From assembly GCA_963691705.1 (NCBI GenBank), contig OY829545.1, forward strand, positions 17,001,569 through 17,065,568: DNA of 64,000 nucleotides, in the 5' to 3' direction. The position numbers and the translations under genes are program-made. The notes below the pieces were generated by a model. It saw only the letters and a list, made by a program, of their open reading frames with translations, was not told the origin of the DNA and searched no databases. This DNA comes from Viola odorata (taxonomy: Eukaryota; Streptophyta; Magnoliopsida; Malpighiales; Violaceae). Positions 57,181 through 64,000 of this stretch are shown in pieces (position 1 is the stretch's first letter; the number at the start of each line of letters is the position of its first letter).

Positions 57181-59248
57181 ATGAATTCAATACGAATTCA
57201 AAGCTACAAAGAAATCCCAGCGACCCCATCACCATTACCGGAGCTTAAGATCACCGATCCATTCGCCACAATGCAAGTAAGCGAGCCAGTATCGAAACGA
57301 CGCATGTCATCGTCTTTTTCCTCGACAAGAAGGACGAGGCCAAAAATGGAGAAACCATCACAACAAGTCATCACTGAAATTGTAGCTCTTGATGATGATG
57401 ATGATGATGATGAAGTCGAATTTCTCGTAACACCCATATTAAAGCAAGGCACCACGAAGAAAAATGCCATATCCGTCGAGCAGTACAGCGAAGATAGAGA
57501 CCTCAATTCCGCGATCATGCCCTCTCTCAATTCCAGTAAAATTTCTAATTTCATTGACCTTTCTCATGATTATCTCTTCCTTGATGATGATATACGATTG
57601 CTTAGCTTCAAACCAGTAGCTACATCTTTCGGGAAGCGTCGGAAGCCTAAAGTTGAAGGATCAGTCACTGAAATAGCTAGTTCTTCAAGTAGCCAAAACG
57701 ACCCAGATGCTTTTTGTGAATTATGTGTTGAACCCATGAAGAAAAATGAGTTCTTTTCCGTCAAGGGATGCACTCATGCTTACTGTACTGATTGTATGGT
57801 CAAGTATGTGGCTTCAAAATTGCAGGAAAACGTAACTAATATTAGTTGTCCTGTGCCAGGATGTGTAGGGCTGTTAGAGCCAGAGCATTGTCGTTCAATT
57901 CTGCCTCAAGAGCTGTTTGATAGGTGGGGTGATGGTTTGTGTGAAGCTATGATTCTTGGGTCTCAAAAGTTCTATTGTCCATTTAAGGATTGCTCCATGA
58001 TGTTGATTGATGATGGAGAAACTGTTGTGAGGGAGTCTGAGTGTCCTAATTGTCGGCGAATGTTTTGTGCGCAATGTAAGGTTGCTTGGCATACGGGGAT
58101 TAACTGCGAAGAGTTTCAGAAATTGCATAAGGACGAGCGAGAGAGGGAAGATATCATGCTAATGAATCTGGCACAGGACAAGAAGTGGAGGAGGTGTCCG
58201 AGTTGCAGGATTTTTGTTGAGAGAACTGAGGGCTGCAAATACATGAAATGCAGGTAATCTTTACTTGTTTCTTCTTTTCTTTGTCTCTCGAATGTGATCA
58301 TGAATTATCTCCCCTATTCTTTCTCTGTTGTTTCCCTACCATACTTCGTAACTGTGAGGTTAATTAGGAATAGGGTTTCTGAGGTACTTGGTCCAGTGAT
58401 TTGAAGTCATTATCACATCTACTGCCATGCCAAACATTTTGTTTTCCTTGTAATGTTCAGAGATCCCTAATATGCATAGTTACTCACTCTATAATTTTGT
58501 AGTTTCACTTAGAAGTAAGTAATAATACTGAGTTTTTCTGAGTGGAAGAAAGAAGGGCTTTCTTCATATTGATTCTGTGGCTTAAATCCGGTGACATTTT
58601 GTTCTAGGTATTCCTGCAATTCATTTGCTTGGGGGAGTTTCCCCATTATCCCCCTCAACATCACTAGTTTCCTATTTCATCATAAGTAATAGAACAAAGT
58701 CTTTGATGCAGAGCATGCCTATAGCATTCAACATTCTTTTTATGCTGCGGTGTTGCAATTCATGGACATTCTTGAATGTGCTGTTTCTCTGCCACAAAAA
58801 TGGTCAATTGTGCTCACAATCAAACAATTGCAGTCACTATCCAAATTAAGGGACGTTGTAAATAGACTTTCCTAACCACATTGCTTCTGTTTTCTTGGCA
58901 GTTGTACAGTGATTATCAGATCACATTCATCAACTAGGCTCTAATTAAAGACATCTTTCTTTAGCTTTTGGGAAAATACAATACTTTTTGGGCTGTGCTT
59001 TTCCCATGGTATATATTTATGTTTCGAGGAAGTAGCATTATGAGGTCCTTGATGAATGTCTACTCAATTTGGTTTCAAAAACTAAATTTTATCTCCGAAT
59101 TGTCATTTTCATAGTAAGCATATTTAAGTAATGCAGAACCTTTCTACTTGGGTTTGAATTCAGGTGCAGAACCGCTTTCTGCTACACTTGCGGGAGTACT
59201 AACATAGATACCGGCACCCATCTTTGTCATGCTTGCCATGCAATCTGA
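57181..59248 (+). CDS. RBR E3 ubiquitin ligase, copy 7
   Basis: Exons 57181-58253 and 59164-59248 give 385 residues, the longest copy. The N-terminal ~175 residues include a seven-Asp run (encoded by a GAT repeat near 57391-57412) and a hydrophobic/acidic stretch DYLFLDDDIRLLSF. RING1 starts CELCVEP with CTHAYCTDC and CPVPGC. IBR (FYCPFKDC to WHTGINC) and RING2 (CPSC, TEGCKYMKC, CRTAFCYTCG) follow, with all expected zinc ligands and the catalytic-position Cys. A TGA at 59246-59248 replaces the Trp of the A-x-W-D-R end in copies 2, 4 and others, removing only the tail. It is probably active. Its intron is related to those of copies 2 and 4. Confidence 0.92.
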
Positions 59249-59757
59249 GACCCCCAGTAGGAGGCGAGAAGGCTTTGCTGTGACTGATATGATCTATCCT
59301 ACTATTTCACTGCAACTTACAAATTCCTTGGTATTGAGCTAGTCTTATGATTAGCTTACGGAGTTTTTATTTTATCCCATTGTTCTTTCTTTTCTTCTGC
59401 CTTATGTTTGGCTAAACGATTCACTGTGTAGTGTGTATGCAGTGTAGGACCTTAGTTGTGCTTGTATAGTTTATTATATTAGGGTAAGGTAATTTCCTTC
59501 CCCCTAATTTTACCCTCTTATCTATTTAACTTTTGACTAAGAGTTGATGTCACAAGGTTTAATAACTACTTAGTAGAAGAGATGATGCGCACGAGACTTG
59601 GTTTAACAAGTTTATGCTGGCATGAATAATCTCCATCTGGAGTAAGGATTCTTCTCTCATTACCAACTCATCTTACAGAGTACAAAAACCAGAAGAAAAA
59701 TGACGAAAATGATGCTTAATTAAATTGCTGTTTTTCTTCAGTGCACAGTTTGCAATT
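59249..59757. other. Intergenic, convergent 3' regions
   Basis: The 3' UTR of RBR copy 7 (plus) and of the PMEI gene (minus) meet here. No other feature is visible. Confidence 0.5.
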
Positions 59758-60312
59758 TTATTTACCCCTCAACAGATTAGTAACATATCCAATGATTAGA
59801 GTAATGTTGCTAATCTCCTGATTCTTTCGAGGCAGTGGTGATGGATCTACCGGATGTGTACTCAACACACTTCCACATTCAATAGCTGCGTTACGAGAAC
59901 TAAACGCAGCAATGCTTAGATTCAAGAAACTACCTGAGCTCAAATATGCCTCGCCTTGTTCAAGATCCATAACAACAACTTTATACTTCTCCGAACATTC
60001 AGCATATCGTTTCTTCAAGACTTGGTCTGTAGTATTATGGTAGAGCGAGTCGATGAAGTCAGCAGTTTTTGCAGATTTGGTATTTGCAGAATGGATGAGG
60101 ATCTTGTCGAGGGATAGAAGATCTAGTGTGGTTATGTTAGGTACTGATTTGATAAGATGGTAGCAGTAGGATTGAATTCCTGTATGTGGGCAGATTTGAT
60201 CGATCACATCATCCGTGACCTCTGTATTGCGCCCGATACATGAAGGAGTGAGGAATGAAATCGCTAGAAAAATTAACAAAATGAAGGCTGCGGATCTTGA
60301 TAGGAATGCCAT
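59758..60312 (-). CDS. Pectinesterase/invertase inhibitor (PMEI)
   Basis: An intronless gene of 184 residues. The first ~27 residues are a signal peptide (AAFILLIFLAISFLTPSC region). The mature part has the family Cys pattern, with C in DQICPHTGIQSYC at the start, AECSEKY in the middle and IECGSVL near the end, and helix-forming sequence between. PMEI-domain proteins are secreted to the cell wall and block pectin methylesterase, or in some cases acid invertase; which one cannot be told here. A TATA-like TATATATTA on the minus strand at about 60374-60382 lies ~65 bp upstream of the ATG. Confidence 0.92.
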   Translation of the reverse strand: MAFLSRSAAFILLIFLAISFLTPSCIGRNTEVTDDVIDQICPHTGIQSYCYHLIKSVPNITTLDLLSLDKILIHSANTKSAKTADFIDSLYHNTTDQVLKKRYAECSEKYKVVVMDLEQGEAYLSSGSFLNLSIAAFSSRNAAIECGSVLSTHPVDPSPLPRKNQEISNITLIIGYVTNLLRGK

Positions 60313-62399
60313 TTTTTTTCAACTCTCTTTGTTTGTTGTTTAGAAGATGGATAGTCTTGGGATTTTTGTAGTAATATATAGTAGGTCATTAGAGTATGAA
60401 AAATACAAGATATGAGTTGGCAATTTCAAATCCACGCGCAGTTCCAACCAAGGGTGGTGCTAATGAGTTTCCTTTAACTTTACTTAATAGCATAACACGT
60501 TTTCTGTTAATAAAGAAAATGAGGTCGTTTTGTTTCAAAGCCAAGTTAGCCAACCCCATTCTGTTAAATCAACCCAATTTTCAATCTAAACTAACGGTTT
60601 ACTAATGAAGAAGGCTAAAACAATAACGCGTTTAACAAAATGAACAGAATTTAATTTAATTTAATTAAAACCTAAACCTAAGGCTTGTTCTTTCTCCACT
60701 CCAGTCTCATCTTTCTCTTCTGGTTGCAGACGGCACCCACCTTCATCTCCCACTTTTCTATGAAAAAAATTTGAAACTGGCAATTCCTTTTCCTTTCCAC
60801 ATCTGGCATTCTCACTCGCCCTCTTCTTACTTACTAGTTGAGTCACTGGATTACTGAGTCGACTCAGTACACTCTCCCTTTTCCATCTTTCAGTTCAGCT
60901 CGAGAATTATTCCGTCAAATACGACGACACTATCTTCCTTGGCATGGCATGGAGGACGGTCAGATGACTCAGATCTACTACCATCCCCACCTCTTTGGCA
61001 AATATGCTACCCCCAAAAACCCAACAAAAAAGTATTCGGAAAAACAAGAAAGAGCCCAGAGCAAGTGGTGAAGAGAAAAGAAAGAGGGAATGCTAATAGG
61101 GGCTCGATTCCCAGTTGAGTTTTAGTTTTTTCCAGAGCGAAATGGCAAGTATTTAAGTTTGGCTTCACCAGAGTAAAGTATCAAACCGAAAATAAAAATA
61201 AAAATAAAAATAAAAATGCAGAACCCAATAAATTCCCGAGAACAAAATTCAAATGCTAATAAAGGCTGGCATTTTCTTTTTCTTTTTTATCGGAGCAAAG
61301 GTTGGTTTTGTCATTATGAACTTGTAGACCCACTAAATATGTAGAAGAACTGAAACCTCTCCGCTTTATCCGGGAGATTAAAAACGTCTCATCCGTAATG
61401 ACCATAATAGCCCCCTCAACGTTTCTCAAGTTTATCCCATTCCCATGAGATGAGATCACTGAATTTGAAGGTCAGAAACGTCAATGTAAAACCCAGTGTT
61501 GAAAAAACACGCGTTGAATTGAAAAAAGTTGAAAATTTTAAGCTAACAAACAACAGCAAAAATCGCCACAAGTGGAGTGAAGAAAAGCGGACCATAATGA
61601 AACAGAATCAATATGACGTGGCTCCGTTACCTAACGGCCACGTTAACAAATCAACCTGAGAAAAGATATAAAAAAATGAGCTTGAAAGTGAGAACTTTCT
61701 ATTAAAAAATTAGAAAAACAAGCGGTTTCTAACTTTCTAGTTGTCAAAAAGCTAAACTACTTTTGGTTTCAGCTCTCTTCTTTGTGACACCAAATAATCA
61801 AAGCACAAAACTTTTGCTTAGGAGTACAGATTCTACCATCTGAGTTTCCTGTATGTAACTCTCTTTTCTACTATCTGTTTTCTGTTTTCTGTTTTCAGCT
61901 CTGCCAATTTTTCTGGCATTTCTTACATTTTTTTGTTTTTGCATGCAATGATCAAGAATAATGCAAGAAATATGAATAATATTTAGAGCTTGAATTATAG
62001 TTTCCTTTTTGTATTTTATCTCCAATGTGGTGGGTCCATGATGTTGTTATGTGATGATTATGATTTTTTTAAGAATAATTTAGCTGATAACTGGTTTTTG
62101 TGGGGAATCATGGTTTTCTATGAAAAGGGTTTTTGTTGGATTTAATTTCTTTATCAGTAAGTGAAAAGGAATAGAAATTTGGTTGATGATGAAATGTAGG
62201 GATTGATGTTTCTTAATATTTATAACTTTAAGTCTAAAAATGAGTTTTTTTTGTTCCGTATATAGCAGTTTTTACCTTGTTACCACTAAGTTGATGTTCT
62301 GGTATGTAATCATCATCAATCCAGCTTATGATCTTGAAGAGTTTATCATCTAGAATAGCTGCGCGGTAGGAAAAATTGCTAATAATTTCGTAGGAAGTG
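60313..62399. other. Intergenic; upstream of PMEI and bHLH genes
   Basis: Divergent promoters lie at both ends. An AAATAA/AATAAA microsatellite is at 61188-61217. A TCTGTTTTCTGTTTTCTGTT microrepeat occurs near 61876-61896. The pyrimidine-rich stretch around 61770-61900 could be an untranslated first exon of the bHLH gene. No protein-coding gene is supported. Confidence 0.45.
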
Positions 62400-63925
62400 A
62401 TGATGGATGATTACCTTGACCATCTTATCTATCCGCCGACGTGGGTGGATGGAGATGTGAATGAAAGATCATCGTGGAGCCCCGGTAAACTCAGTCAGCC
62501 CAATGTGCTACTTCCTACTTCTCTGAGACTTTATGAAGATGATGCAAGAAACTCGCCTGGGAGTGTGATTGGCTCTAGCCAGCATGTGGAATGCTTAGCG
62601 GCTCAAGATACATCGTCTTTTGTTCTTTGCAATGAGCAGGATTATTCTATTGAGAAGGGTTTCATTTTTCCAGAAGATCAACTGCAAAAGCAACGCCAAA
62701 ACTGTAATGGACACTCTTCTCCAAATGGAGAGATGAATGGTAGCTTGAAAGCTGAAAATATTGAACTTCAGTATGCTGGGACTCTTCCGAGTACTAGTTC
62801 GATGAATTTCTGTTATTCGAAGCAACTTCCAATTGACGGCTGTATAATGCCAGATTTTTCCATTACTGAGGCTATAAGTGTTGGATGCAATGGCAATGAA
62901 GAATCCGAGCATCTGAAATCCTTATTAAACCTGCAAAACCTATCATCAATGCAACAGTTTTGGCCATCGTTGTCTTACAATGGTGTTTCTTCCCTGCCCC
63001 CTTCATTGGGACTAGATAGAGTGCAAGGCTCCGGTATGCAAGAAGGACAGTTGAACGATGGTCTTGAGGTCGTAGCAAAGAGCTATGTGAATGTGGATGA
63101 GTTTACCCAGGTTGATAAGGAGTTTGCATTCACACCAAAGGTATTAACTCCATATTTGCCGCAAAAATTGAAGACTTGTCCTGTTTCAACCTCCTTTAGA
63201 TTTATTTATTGAGTAAACTAAGCCATTTGTCAATTCTGTTTTTCAAAAAACCAAAGCTAGAATCAATCCTCAATCTAACTATTACTATATCAGTTCTCTA
63301 AAGTTGAAATTTTCATTTTAATCGTCTTTTGTACTCATGGTTCTGCAGGGGAATCAAGATGTGCAAAGTTGTTCTTTGTCTTCTTTTGCAGCTGAGCCCA
63401 ATGTAACTGTGGCAGAAAATCAGTTACCTTATTTGCCGCAGGTACTCAATGTATTTTCATTTATCCCTTGCAAATAACAAGATCCTTGTCACTTTTTTAT
63501 GATGGTTGATCATAAACTGTCTATCAGCTACCAGGAAATGAGCCAAGGGGATTACATTATTTATTAATTATACCAAACCATCATGCTTGCATTTTCAATT
63601 GCAGACTACATCATCTGCTTTAACTGGAGGCTACAGCGGAAATGGAAAGACTCGTGTAAGAGCACGCCGTGGCCAAGCCACAGATCCACATAGCATCGCT
63701 GAAAGGGTTAGCCTTTTAACAAATGTCATGATTATTTCCAATTTCCTTGCATCTTTTGAGTTGAAATGGCATAAGGTTTAATATGTTATAAATTTTAGTA
63801 TATAGGGGGTTGTTGCGATTATCGAAGTACTCATTTCTTCCTTCAACTTGCTAGTGCAGCTTCGAAGAGAGAAAATTGCCGAAAGGATGAGGAATTTGCA
63901 AGAACTTGTGCCTAATTCCAGTAAG
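62400..63925 (+). CDS. bHLH transcription factor, LRL-type (partial at window end)
   Basis: Four exons are visible: 62400-63140, 63349-63441, 63605-63706 and 63860-63925; the gene continues past the window. The start is the first of two adjacent ATGs. The N-terminal half is Ser/Asn/Gln-rich and unstructured. Exons 3-4 encode RVRARRGQATDPHSIAER, then LRREKIAERMRNLQELVPN: the basic region has the H-E-R residues for E-box (CACGTG-type) binding, and helix 1 follows. This highly conserved block identifies plant bHLH subfamily XI (LRL/bHLH66-69-82 and UNE12). LRL proteins act in root-hair growth and related development. ERMRNLQELVPN favours LRL over UNE12. The loop and helix 2 are not in the window. 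Confidence 0.92.
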
Positions 63926-64000
63926 GTACCATGCTTTTTAAGAAGGTTTACTTTATCGAGCTATAGCTCATCAATCTCATACTAACAAGTCAGATTGCTA

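Noticed and set aside
60838..61071. 77-residue ORF upstream of the bHLH gene
   Set aside because: No recognisable domain, biased composition and no splice or promoter support; probably chance.

Overview
The window is plant nuclear DNA, almost certainly from a eudicot. The evidence is split genes with GT-AG introns, plant-type Athila/Tat and Copia LTR retrotransposons, Stowaway MITEs beginning CTCCCTCCGT, and plant gene families (GDSL lipase, pectinesterase inhibitor, LRL-type bHLH). Intergenic DNA is strongly A+T-rich. I cannot name the species. Exon limits come from splice signals and reading-frame continuity only.

Region by region. 1-2400 is non-genic with one Stowaway MITE. 2401-18263 is a nest of Athila/Tat-like Gypsy DNA: a 1.56 kb LTR, a tRNA-Asp-type primer site and a broken gag gene, then a second copy of the same flank plus LTR. 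Into this went two solo LTRs (in gag) and one LARD-like element with paired LTRs (in the second LTR); the LARD itself carries a third solo LTR. Each insertion has an exact 5-bp target duplication. 18682-28264 holds three ordinary genes: a GDSL lipase (minus), a SMU2/RED splicing factor (plus) and a FYVE-SYLF protein (plus), with local duplications behind the last.

30440-59248 is a tandem array, all on the plus strand, of seven RBR (RING-IBR-RING2) E3 ubiquitin ligase genes or remnants. They share one intron position inside RING2, and several share intron and flank sequence, so they arose by local duplication. Two copies look intact (33514 and 36971). One has a TGA where a RING1 zinc cysteine should be (30440). 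One is split by a 7.9 kb Copia element (40644). One is a degraded pseudogene holding a RAD51-like fragment (52968). One loses the end of RING2 to a stop (54925), and one ends slightly early (57181). All should act in ubiquitin transfer; their N-terminal regions differ and probably set their targets.

59758-60312 is a pectinesterase-inhibitor gene (minus). 62400 to the window end is the first part of a bHLH transcription factor gene. The most unusual signals are seven 18-bp palindromes just upstream of the TATA box of the Copia LTR, a tandem duplication recorded by repeated target-site footprints around the Gypsy LTRs, a fold-back duplication junction behind the FYVE gene, and the RAD51 fragment inside the RBR pseudogene.
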